The notes: generated from the letters alone by a model not told the origin. 5,642 nucleotides of DNA from an uncultured euryarchaeote (GCA_937892665.1 CALBJF010000385.1:1-5642), one strand, 5' to 3'; positions 1 to 5,642 are shown, numbered from the stretch's first letter. Program-made: numbers and translations.

Positions 1-2
1 CC

Positions 3-1073
3 TATTCCCCTGCCACAAACATTCGTGCAGGCCAAACTATCGACTTCGATGCAGGCGACTCTCTACCGAGTGGTGTTGCGTTGACCTACAAATGGGACTT
101 CGATACTGATAACTCGGTCGACGCTACAGGACGAACCTCCGATTGGAGTTATCCAGAGACTGGAACATACGAGGTGACCTTGACAATAAGCGACGGTTCC
201 AGAAGTCAGAGCACGAGCAAGGAGTTGACAATTGTCGATGCTACGGCGCTTCCTCCATCGGCAGAAATCACTCCAGAGTCTTCTGACGAGGACTGTATGG
301 GTGAAGATGTTGATGAAGGTAACTACATTCATATCTGGATTTGTGACTTAGATAAGGCTCAATCGGACCGAACCGCAGATGGTGAAGTGACCATCGAACT
401 CGATGCAGGCGACTCAAGTTCTGGCTCAAATGATGATTATGTCTCAAAGTATTACTGGGATCTTGACCTTGAGTATGACGCAGATGGCGACGGCGATACA
501 GAGAATGACAACGATCTCGAAGGAGAAACCGTAGAATGGAAAGACATTCGGCCAGGTGAATACGAAGTCGGTTTGACCATTACAAACGGGAAAGGATTAA
601 CCGATTCGGATGACATCAAGGTTTACATATCATACGGCGCTTCATGGTTGGATTTTGCCATTGGAAGAAGTACGAGTCAAAACCCAACTCAAATCGATTA
701 TGATTTCGTTGTAAACTATGACCAAGATTCAGGTAACACTATTCGGAAGGTTGTTGGAGATTTGATGTATCCTCAACAAGATTCACCTTGCGCAATTAAT
801 GGACAGTGTCCGGGAGAACTTGATTTGGTCGCTTTCAACAAAGAGGACGAAGAAGCTCAAACCACCGAACCTTCAGATGACTCAGCATACGAATCTCGAG
901 ATGGAGGCGATTGTGATTCTGAGAAGTATTGTGTGGCAATGACTCTCTCGTCTTACATTTTTACTGACACGGATAACACCTACGGAGCCGGGGATTGGAC
1001 AATGAAGGTGTCAAACAACAGAAGTGCAGAACAACAAGTGGACTCCTTCTTTTTGAGACTCGTTTACAAGTGA
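3..1073 (+). CDS. Secreted PKD-domain protein, C-terminal part (5' end off the left edge)
   Basis: The reading frame is open from the left edge to TGA at 1071-1073, giving 356 visible residues. The TTG at 81 is internal and is not a believable start, because PKD-like sequence continues upstream of it. Seen: a first PKD-like domain at about residues 1-80 (WDFD at 31-34, YPETGTYEVTLTISDG at 50-65) and a second at about 88-210 (WDLD at 152-155, PGEYEVGLTITNG near 184-196). The second domain carries an inserted Asp-rich stretch at 159-171 resembling a calcium-binding loop. Residues 211-356 form a further domain ending in a GDWTMKVSNN-type motif, reminiscent of the beta-sandwich P-domain of secreted proteases. 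Six cysteines, at 98/114, 263/269 and 304/310, suggest disulfides and an extracytoplasmic location. There is no C-terminal membrane anchor. PKD domains usually mediate protein or carbohydrate binding on cell surfaces. The catalytic part, if any, lies outside the window, so substrate and exact role are unknown. Confidence 0.85.
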   Translation, partial: YSPATNIRAGQTIDFDAGDSLPSGVALTYKWDFDTDNSVDATGRTSDWSYPETGTYEVTLTISDGSRSQSTSKELTIVDATALPPSAEITPESSDEDCMGEDVDEGNYIHIWICDLDKAQSDRTADGEVTIELDAGDSSSGSNDDYVSKYYWDLDLEYDADGDGDTENDNDLEGETVEWKDIRPGEYEVGLTITNGKGLTDSDDIKVYISYGASWLDFAIGRSTSQNPTQIDYDFVVNYDQDSGNTIRKVVGDLMYPQQDSPCAINGQCPGELDLVAFNKEDEEAQTTEPSDDSAYESRDGGDCDSEKYCVAMTLSSYIFTDTDNTYGAGDWTMKVSNNRSAEQQVDSFFLRLVYK

Positions 1074-1179
1074 CAACCGCGCCGCAGCATACATTTTTCG
1101 AAAGAAATAGCAAGCCGAATATCACCGACTCTTTGAAATAGGGGAGGTTTGTCGCAAGAGACGCTAAGGAGCCATTATT
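1074..1179 (+). promoter_or_regulatory. Intergenic leader and probable promoter region of tuf-rps10
   Basis: This 106-bp gap separates the PKD gene from tuf. It starts with a five-T run (1094-1098) inside a weak A/T-rich inverted repeat (1093-1108), which could terminate the upstream transcript in the archaeal oligo-T manner. A/T-rich candidates for a TATA box are AAAGAAATAG at 1101-1110 and TTTGAAATA at 1132-1140. The first leaves room for a leader of about 50 nt. The second would place the transcription start almost on the ribosome binding site. Neither is a clear consensus, so the exact promoter is uncertain. That tuf has its own promoter is inferred from gap size and the change of gene class. 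Confidence 0.3.
1166..1171 (+). promoter_or_regulatory. Shine-Dalgarno site of tuf
   Basis: AAGGAG lies 8 nt before the ATG at 1180 and matches the archaeal anti-Shine-Dalgarno sequence. It supports 1180 as the start. A second, unused-looking GGGGAGGT lies further up at 1141-1148. Confidence 0.8.
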
Positions 1180-2475
1180 ATGCCAGCACAATGGGAAGAT
1201 AAGAACAAGCCACATCGTAACATCGTCTTCGTCGGTCACGTTGATCACGGAAAGTCGACCACTGTCGGTCGTCTTCTTCTTGACTCCGGTCACATCGAAG
1301 AACACGTTATCGAGAAGAACGAAAAACTCGCCGTAGAAGCAGGTAAGGCCGGATTCGGACTTGCATATGTTATGGACGGTCTGAAGGAAGAGCGAGAACG
1401 TGGAATTACCATCGACGTCGCTCACAAAGAGTTCTTCACTCCTAAGTACTACTGGACAATCATCGACGCACCTGGTCACCGTGATTTCGTAAAGAACATG
1501 ATTACCGGAGCTTCTCAAGCAGACACAGCAGTTCTACTCTGTGCTGCTAACGACGGTGTTAACGCACAAACCAAGGAACACGCTTTCCTCGCAAAGGTAC
1601 TTGGTGTCAAGGAACTCATTGTCCACGTAAACAAGATGGACATCTCTGGTGTCGACTGGTCAGAAGACAAGTACAAGGCAGCTGTCGATGAAGTTTCCCA
1701 ACTTCTAAAGATGGCTGGATTCGGTAGTCAACTCGACAAGATTCCAATGATCCCTGCTTCTTCATTGAAGGGCGACAACGTTTACAAGAAGAGCGAGAAC
1801 ACTCCATGGTACAATGGACCTACTCTCTTCGAAGCAATCGATGCTGCTGCAATGCCAAACAAGCCTCTTGACAAGCCACTTCGACTTCCTATCCAAGATG
1901 TCTACAAGATCTCTGGTATCGGAACTGTCCCAGTCGGTAAGATTGAAACAGGTACTCTGAACTCTGGAAAGACAGTTGTCTTCAATCCATCTCAGAAGTC
2001 TGCTGAAGTCAAGTCAATTGAAATGCACCACACAATCGTCGACAAGGCTGAGCCTGGTGACAACGTCGGTTTCAACGTCCGTGGCCTTGCTGCTGACGAA
2101 ATCCGCCGTGGTGACGTTGCTGGATACACTGACAGCGAACCTACATTCGTTCGCCATGACGAAACCTTCGTCGGTCAAATCCAACTTATGGACATTCCAA
2201 AGGCTGTTTCCGTCGGATACACCCCGGTTTTCCACGCACACACCGCTCAAGTTGCTATCAAGTTCCAAGACCTACTTGAAAAGACAAACAAGAATGGTAA
2301 GGAAGCTAACCCATCGTTCCTCAAGAACGGCGATGCATGTTTGATCCGTTTCCAACCAATGAAGCCTTTTGCTATCGAGCAAATGGACACCTTCCCTGAA
2401 TTGTCCCGATTCGCTATTCGTGACATGGGTAAGACTGTCGCTGCTGGTGTTTGTCTCAAGATTGAGAAGAAGTGA
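1180..2475 (+). CDS. tuf: Translation elongation factor 1-alpha (aEF1A / EF-Tu family)
   Basis: This GTPase delivers aminoacyl-tRNA to the ribosomal A site in the cytoplasm. At 431 residues it is full length for archaeal EF1A. Every G motif is visible: G1 GHVDHGKST at 19-27; the switch I/G2 region ERERGITID at about 71-79; G3 DAPGH at 96-100; G4 NKMD at 151-154; and the G5 region ASSLKGDN at 193-200. Beta-barrel domain 2 covers about 222-312, including IEMHH and AEPGDNVGFNVRG, the usual archaeal/eukaryotic wording. Domain 3 runs from about 315 to the end. The start ATG has AAGGAG 8 nt upstream, and the N-terminus has the usual short lead before the KPH..N..F.GHVDHGKST strand. rps10 follows after 40 bp, the classical archaeal pairing. 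The product after G3 reads LLCAANDGVNAQTKEH where many archaea have VVDA.DGVMPQTKEH; this is a lineage variant and should not affect function. Confidence 0.99.
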   Translation: MPAQWEDKNKPHRNIVFVGHVDHGKSTTVGRLLLDSGHIEEHVIEKNEKLAVEAGKAGFGLAYVMDGLKEERERGITIDVAHKEFFTPKYYWTIIDAPGHRDFVKNMITGASQADTAVLLCAANDGVNAQTKEHAFLAKVLGVKELIVHVNKMDISGVDWSEDKYKAAVDEVSQLLKMAGFGSQLDKIPMIPASSLKGDNVYKKSENTPWYNGPTLFEAIDAAAMPNKPLDKPLRLPIQDVYKISGIGTVPVGKIETGTLNSGKTVVFNPSQKSAEVKSIEMHHTIVDKAEPGDNVGFNVRGLAADEIRRGDVAGYTDSEPTFVRHDETFVGQIQLMDIPKAVSVGYTPVFHAHTAQVAIKFQDLLEKTNKNGKEANPSFLKNGDACLIRFQPMKPFAIEQMDTFPELSRFAIRDMGKTVAAGVCLKIEKK

Positions 2476-2501
2476 GTTCCAATACTCAATGAAACTTGAA
2501 C

Positions 2502-2507
2502 AGGATG
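2502..2507 (+). promoter_or_regulatory. Weak ribosome binding site of rps10
   Basis: The 40-bp tuf-rps10 spacer (2476-2515) holds AGGATG 8 nt before the ATG at 2516. Only AGG and flanking bases match the anti-Shine-Dalgarno sequence. No convincing TATA element is seen in the spacer, which favours co-transcription with tuf. ATG triplets at 2505 and 2509 are out of frame with rps10. Confidence 0.4.
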
Positions 2508-2515
2508 TATGAATT

Positions 2516-2845
2516 ATGGCAGCCGTTACCGTCATCAAACTAACCGGAAACAACCACTCCGATATTGATCGTGTAGCGAGCCACATTCGTGCAATCTGCG
2601 ATCAAAGCGACACGAAGCTTCGAGGTCCAATTCCTCTACCAACACGCCGTCTGGTCGTTCCTGTCCGTCGTGCACCTGATGGTGAAGGAAGCGAAACCTA
2701 CGACCACTGGGAACTACGTGTTCACAAGCGTCTGTTGGAAATGCACATCAACTCCGGTAAGGATGAAACCTCTCTGCGACAAGTCGCAAAGATTGACATC
2801 CCTGACTCAGTAACCATCGAGTTATCGATGCGTACTGTTAACTGA
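2516..2845 (+). CDS. rps10: 30S ribosomal protein S10 (uS10)
   Basis: The product is a component of the small-subunit head near the mRNA entry and A-site side. The 109-residue length is slightly above the roughly 100 residues usual in archaea. The family pattern is plain. The N-terminal beta strand and first helix (residues 4-29) include KLTGNNHSDIDRVASHIRAI. The RGPIPLPTRR loop lies at 36-45. The extended hairpin is followed by HWELRVHKRLLEMHI (64-78), equivalent to the F.IR.HKRLIDI segment of bacterial S10. The C-terminal strand is DIPDSVTIELSM. The gene lies 40 bp after tuf on the same strand, as at the end of the archaeal str-type operon (rps12-rps7-fus-tuf-rps10). It is the last gene of this transcript because the next gene runs towards it. 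Confidence 0.97.
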   Translation: MAAVTVIKLTGNNHSDIDRVASHIRAICDQSDTKLRGPIPLPTRRLVVPVRRAPDGEGSETYDHWELRVHKRLLEMHINSGKDETSLRQVAKIDIPDSVTIELSMRTVN

Positions 2846-2848
2846 AGT

Positions 2849-2879
2849 GAAACGTTTCTTTGAAACCTTGTTCTTTTCT
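2849..2879 (+). terminator. Probable terminator of the tuf-rps10 transcript
   Basis: Just after the rps10 stop lie the 10-bp palindrome GAAACGTTTC (2849-2858) and an overlapping 5-bp stem GTTTC-TTT-GAAAC (2854-2866). They are followed by a pyrimidine/T-rich tract TTGTTCTTTTCT (2868-2879). Archaeal termination depends mainly on T-rich tracts, so the tract matters more than the stems. The convergent neighbour supports a stop here. Confidence 0.45.
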
Positions 2880-2892
2880 AAACAGGCTTTGC

Positions 2893-2911
2893 CATCTTGA
2901 ATCTCAAGATG
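2893..2911. terminator. Perfect 8-bp inverted repeat between convergent genes
   Basis: CATCTTGA (2893-2900) and TCAAGATG (2904-2911) are exact reverse complements separated by ATC. The stem ends 7 bp from the stop codon of the Gins51-like gene and 48 bp from that of rps10. Lying at a convergent junction, it could act as a bidirectional 3'-end structure. Neither side carries a long T run, so a role in transcript 3'-end stability is as likely as termination. Confidence 0.4.
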
Positions 2912-2917
2912 ATTTGA

Positions 2918-3919
2918 TTACAATGGTGCAGCTTCTGCAGCACCTGAATCGATGAGCCACTGAGCCATACCGGTTTCTAAGTTGTGAACATCTCCTGCTT
3001 GTAGCATCAACTCAGATCCGTCTGCTGTTGCTATTGCTTCATCGAATGAAGTCAGGATTCGTATTCGAATTAGAGGAGTCGTATCGACTGCCTTTTCTTC
3101 TTCTTTTGGAGGAGTTTCGTCCATCCAATCATCAGTGATTGCCGATGTTGCTGATGGGGCGAGTTCCATTGCTGCACTGTGTCGACCCTCGCTCGATGGC
3201 GCTTGGGGAAGTGGGGCAGGTGGAGTTACATGTTCTTCGCTTTGTTCAGGTATTGGCACAGGTTCCATCGAATCCCATTCCAGTGCAGCGATTCGATCCT
3301 CTTCATCGATATCAATCGTATCCACTGGTTCTGGTCGTTGGTCTTCAAAGACCAAGTCCGGTGGTGCTTGATTCGTAATTGGCTTTTCAGTAAAGTCACC
3401 TAACTGCATCGTCCCTGGCTTATGGGTTGGTGCAGTGAACTCCATTTCTCCACGAAGTCCATCTTGCATCTCTTGCCATCCAATTGTCTTCTTGAATCGA
3501 TCCATCTCGGTTTGAATCGCAGTATACAACTGACGTTCAGCACCATCTGTTTTTTGCCAATCCAATGGCGGTAGAACAGTTGCATTGTCGGTTGCACTTG
3601 TGGCCATCCGCAGCGATTGTGATGCAGCATGCTGCATCATTGCAACCAATCGTCGGCGAGCTAATTCTGACGCAATATGTCGAACATTTGCTTGCCGCTT
3701 CTGCTCGTTCTGTACACGCAAATCAGCGCCATGCTTACGAATCATGTTGTGGATTTGAACATCGAGTGTTGTCAGCAACCGCTTGACCATTTCCCAGAAG
3801 TCTTTTCGAGGCAAGTGAACGGGAACATGACGATTGGTTTGTTGCCGATAGGTGGCGAACAACTGCTCCTGAATCTCACGGGCTTGAAGGTCCGTAAGCA
3901 TGGTGTCGCTCGACATCAT
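2918..3919 (-). CDS. Gins51-like DNA replication factor (GINS complex) with long acidic linker
   Basis: Archaeal GINS joins the MCM helicase and the GAN/Cdc45-type nuclease at the replication fork. Seen: an all-helical N-terminal part (residues 1-148) rich in Arg/Lys and Glu. In it, the helix IASELARRRLVAMMQHAA (82-99) is followed by a segment AERQLYTAIQTEMDRF (127-142), corresponding to the 'TPEE..lY..l...i..f' piece at the end of the Gins51 A-domain. A Pro/Glu/Asp-rich, probably disordered stretch spans about 150-280. The compact C-terminal domain (282-333) has the B-domain pattern IRIRIL..F.....ADG.EL.L.AGDVHNL...MAQWLIDSGAAE. A-then-B order fits Gins51 rather than Gins23. At 333 aa it is clearly longer than the roughly 190-210 aa common for Gins51, all due to the linker. 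The start is ATG at 3919, with AAGG 5 nt upstream; the adjacent ATG (3916) or Met7 are alternatives. The reading frame is secure; the family assignment rests on motif recall and is moderate. Confidence 0.62.
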   Translation of the reverse strand: MMSSDTMLTDLQAREIQEQLFATYRQQTNRHVPVHLPRKDFWEMVKRLLTTLDVQIHNMIRKHGADLRVQNEQKRQANVRHIASELARRRLVAMMQHAASQSLRMATSATDNATVLPPLDWQKTDGAERQLYTAIQTEMDRFKKTIGWQEMQDGLRGEMEFTAPTHKPGTMQLGDFTEKPITNQAPPDLVFEDQRPEPVDTIDIDEEDRIAALEWDSMEPVPIPEQSEEHVTPPAPLPQAPSSEGRHSAAMELAPSATSAITDDWMDETPPKEEEKAVDTTPLIRIRILTSFDEAIATADGSELMLQAGDVHNLETGMAQWLIDSGAAEAAPL

Positions 3920-3924
3920 CCAAG

Positions 3925-3928
3925 CCTT
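3925..3928 (-). promoter_or_regulatory. Shine-Dalgarno site of the Gins51-like gene
   Basis: On the - strand the sequence reads TAAGG then CTTGG then ATG. AAGG is 5 nt before the first ATG (3919-3917) and 8 nt before the second (3916-3914), so it could serve either of the two tandem start codons. Confidence 0.5.
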
Positions 3929-3995
3929 ACTCTTAGGGTCTTTGAACTCTCTTGCGCGGTCTTAAACAGAACAGACGAGGCTTCATACCAAATGC

Positions 3996-4018
3996 CTCAC
4001 CTTGCGAAGCAAGGTGAG
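3996..4018 (+). repeat. Perfect 10-bp hairpin enclosing the Shine-Dalgarno of the surface-protein gene
   Basis: CTCACCTTGC (3996-4005) and GCAAGGTGAG (4009-4018) are exact reverse complements separated by the triloop GAA. The 3' arm contains AAGGTGA (4011-4017), the only good Shine-Dalgarno match for the ATG at 4023, 5 nt away. In RNA this stem would hide the ribosome binding site completely, so it is a candidate cis-acting translational control element. The centre, GCGAAGC (4004-4010), is the heptamer known to form an unusually stable mini-hairpin as single-stranded DNA. The structure is directly visible; the regulatory role is inferred. Confidence 0.6.
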
Positions 4019-4022
4019 ATGG

Positions 4023-5642
4023 ATGAACATACCCTCAAATCAGTACAAAGCAGTGCTTCTCGTAGCACTCATGGTACTTGTTGGGCCCTCCACTCTTGTA
4101 AAAGGTGCGCCTACAATAACATCATCTGGTGGAATAATTTTGACACCAACACTTGGCAATGAATCCGTTCTTGCCAACATTTCGTCAATCGTTCAGGTGC
4201 CTGCTAATCACTCGATAACCGGAGGTGCATCGCTAATCCAGACTGAATGGACTCCTGTCGCAGATGGAGGTTCGTATTACGGTACAGGTTACGAGAGAGG
4301 GTGGTTGAATGGAACCTTTGACAACACTTCCTCGCTGGCTCAAGGCGGTAAACTCTCTCTTTCTACAGATACATCATTGGGATCATTGACAGATTTTGAA
4401 ACCACGACCAGGGTTCCAACAGGTTGGCTTGGAATGGGGCCAGATGGATATGATTGGACAGTTGTCAATGTAACAACACTCCAGAGCCAAGAACAGCCAA
4501 TAAATGCCAGTAATGGCCTGCATTCTCTTTCCTTTGGTGCGGATTTAAGCCTTACAGCGAATATGACTTCGTGTATTCTGTCTCCACGATATTCAACACC
4601 TGAAGTGGTTCGGAACCTCTCGCTTTCATTTGATCATTGGCGCTCGTTTACAACAAACGACGCCCTTTGGGTCGAGTATACGTTCAATGATGTGGAAGCA
4701 TGGAATCAGTTGATTCCGACAAGCGGTTACAACGCTACAGTTACCTCTTCTCACCCCACTTCAGTCCAATCCTATTCATCTGTTTGGAGTGGTTCTTCAC
4801 TCCAATGGGATTCAGTCCATTTCCAATTAGACAATCTCGCCAACATCAATTCGTCCCAATCAATGCGCTTCAGAATGTGTGCTGATATGAGTGATGATCT
4901 CTCCCAACGAGGTGGCTGGTTTATCGATAATCTGACATGGCATAATCAAGGGGATGAACCCGGTTCATGGTTCCATGGAAACTTGAATGGAGATTATGCT
5001 CCAAACGCAGATGGAACACTGGTTATGCCTGTAGATTTCAGTGGGCTTGCTTCACCAATTGAACTTGAAATTCGCTCGAATTGGGATATTGAAGGTGGTT
5101 CCAACGATGGCATGACCATCTGGTATTCACTCGACAATGGAACTTCATGGGTACTCCTGACTCCTCTTCCAGGCTTACCTGGTAACGGTGTGGCCTATCA
5201 AGGCCAATTCTACGTCGATGAGTCCTTTGGATGGCTACCAATGTTCTATCCAGTTTCAAACACTGTCTCCACGCATAGCAATGCTTCGTATGGTTTGTTG
5301 AAGTTCAACGTCCAAACAGATGCCATTGTCAATCATGGAGGATCAGCTCCTGCTTCAGGTTGGGAAGGCATCATGATCGATGATGTCACTCTCCATTCAG
5401 GTGCGAATACGGCCAATCCAATCAAGCGCGTATTGAATAATTTCACCAACATTCCAGATTATAGCAATGGTTCAATCGATGGATGGCTCGACAATGTAAG
5501 TGCTCCAAATCAATGGCAATGGGTATCTACCATGGGCGTCAATGGACCACGAACTGCCTTTGATTCATTCGAAAATGCTCACGATGCTCCTGCAGGGTGG
5601 TCAATTCAGAACATTCGCGGAGAAGGCTGGACGCTTGGGACA
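4023..5642 (+). CDS. Large secreted modular surface protein, N-terminal 540 residues (3' end off the right edge)
   Basis: The frame opens at ATG 4023 and has no stop to the window end, 540 codons. AGGTGA 5 nt upstream and an immediate signal peptide support this start. The signal peptide has Lys9, then hydrophobic AVLLVALMVLVG (10-21), with likely cleavage near VKG-AP (28/29). The rest looks like repeated beta-sandwich modules of the MAM / choice-of-anchor / immune-inhibitor-A type. Module 1 opens at F125-E126 with GW at 134-135 and WT at 145-146, includes FDHW (203-206) and closes with WFIDNLTW (299-306). Module 2 has SLDNGTSW (369-376) and closes with IMIDDVTL (450-457). A further module opens at F516-E517 with exactly the same spacing as module 1. 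Only two cysteines (184 and 286) occur, both in module 1. There are 17 N-x-S/T sequons (x not Pro), consistent with heavy N-glycosylation. No catalytic motif is visible. Adhesion, cell-surface structure or the non-catalytic part of an exoenzyme are all possible. Confidence 0.88.
   Translation, partial: MNIPSNQYKAVLLVALMVLVGPSTLVKGAPTITSSGGIILTPTLGNESVLANISSIVQVPANHSITGGASLIQTEWTPVADGGSYYGTGYERGWLNGTFDNTSSLAQGGKLSLSTDTSLGSLTDFETTTRVPTGWLGMGPDGYDWTVVNVTTLQSQEQPINASNGLHSLSFGADLSLTANMTSCILSPRYSTPEVVRNLSLSFDHWRSFTTNDALWVEYTFNDVEAWNQLIPTSGYNATVTSSHPTSVQSYSSVWSGSSLQWDSVHFQLDNLANINSSQSMRFRMCADMSDDLSQRGGWFIDNLTWHNQGDEPGSWFHGNLNGDYAPNADGTLVMPVDFSGLASPIELEIRSNWDIEGGSNDGMTIWYSLDNGTSWVLLTPLPGLPGNGVAYQGQFYVDESFGWLPMFYPVSNTVSTHSNASYGLLKFNVQTDAIVNHGGSAPASGWEGIMIDDVTLHSGANTANPIKRVLNNFTNIPDYSNGSIDGWLDNVSAPNQWQWVSTMGVNGPRTAFDSFENAHDAPAGWSIQNIRGEGWTLGT

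Larger units (their letters stand above)
3920..4022. promoter_or_regulatory. Divergent intergenic region, presumed back-to-back promoters
   Basis: These 103 bp must hold the starts of both the - strand Gins51-like gene and the + strand surface-protein gene. The most A/T-rich element is CTTAAAC at 3961-3967, which reads GTTTAAG on the other strand. It could serve as a TATA-like element in either direction: about 42 bp before the Gins51-like start, and about 55 bp before the start at 4023 with a leader that would include the hairpin at 3996-4018. This is inference from position only; no clear BRE/TATA consensus is present. Confidence 0.25.

Noticed and set aside
81..1073. TTG at 81 as the true start of the PKD protein
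   Set aside because: The same frame is open to the left edge and encodes recognisable PKD sequence (for example GQTIDFDAGDS) before 81, there is no signal peptide after 81, and no ribosome binding site precedes it.
961..1518. 185-codon open frame on the - strand
   Set aside because: It overlaps both the end of the PKD gene and the strongly conserved G domain of tuf on the opposite strand; its translation resembles no family and is a shadow.
1976..2586. Several frames inside tuf on both strands (for example 1976-2344 +, 2014-2268 -, 2272-2586 -)
   Set aside because: All lie antisense or out of frame within tuf and the start of rps10, have no ribosome binding site of note and show no family resemblance.
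2846..2917. tRNA gene after rps10
   Set aside because: A tRNA sometimes follows rps10 in archaea, but the 72-bp gap has no T-arm GTTCRA motif or cloverleaf pairing.
3135..3786. + strand open frames opposite the Gins51-like gene
   Set aside because: Their low-complexity Ser/Gly content is the complement of the acidic linker codons; the - strand frame has domain-like ends, a start with AAGG and a better composition.
3996..4018. Hairpin as an insertion-sequence end or intrinsic terminator
   Set aside because: There is no matching distal inverted repeat or transposase in the window and no T run after the stem; its exact overlap with a ribosome binding site fits regulation better. A dispersed palindromic repeat cannot be excluded from one copy.
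3677..4162. 161-codon + strand frame running through the divergent gap
   Set aside because: It lies antisense to the Gins51-like gene, crosses the hairpin and the promoter region, and overlaps the signal-peptide start of the surface protein in another frame.
4700..5259. Small frames at 4700-4885 (+) and 5038-5259 (-)
   Set aside because: Both are contained in the continuous 540-codon frame beginning at 4023, which has a signal peptide and coherent module structure.

Overview
The window looks like archaeal chromosome, most plausibly from a marine planktonic Thermoplasmatota of the Marine Group II (Poseidoniales) type. The support is an archaeal/eukaryotic-type elongation factor 1A next to archaeal ribosomal protein S10, a gene resembling the archaeal replication factor Gins51, and two large secreted proteins built from PKD-like and MAM/choice-of-anchor-like beta-sandwich modules. 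The phylum-level call is inference from this gene mix; no phylogeny was possible.

Layout, left to right: (1) the C-terminal 356 residues of an acidic, cysteine-paired PKD-domain protein (+, cut by the left edge); (2) a 106-bp gap holding a leader and a strong ribosome binding site; (3) tuf, complete, 431 aa (+); (4) rps10, complete, 109 aa (+), 40 bp after tuf and probably co-transcribed; (5) a 72-bp convergent gap with two small inverted repeats and a T-rich tract, a likely termination zone; (6) a 333-aa Gins51-like gene on the - strand with an unusually long acidic, proline-rich linker; (7) a 103-bp divergent gap containing a perfect 10-bp hairpin that buries the ribosome binding site of the next gene; (8) the first 540 codons of a large secreted, sequon-rich surface protein (+) that stays open to the right edge.

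The genes fall into two groups. tuf and rps10 belong to the translation machinery, and the Gins51-like gene to the replisome. The two flanking proteins are secreted and modular, and neither can be assigned a substrate. No RNA gene, CRISPR array, insertion sequence or origin is visible, and no gap between genes exceeds about 106 bp. The observations most worth a second look are the RBS-sequestering hairpin at 3996-4018, the repeated module of the large surface protein, and the extended linker of the Gins51-like protein.
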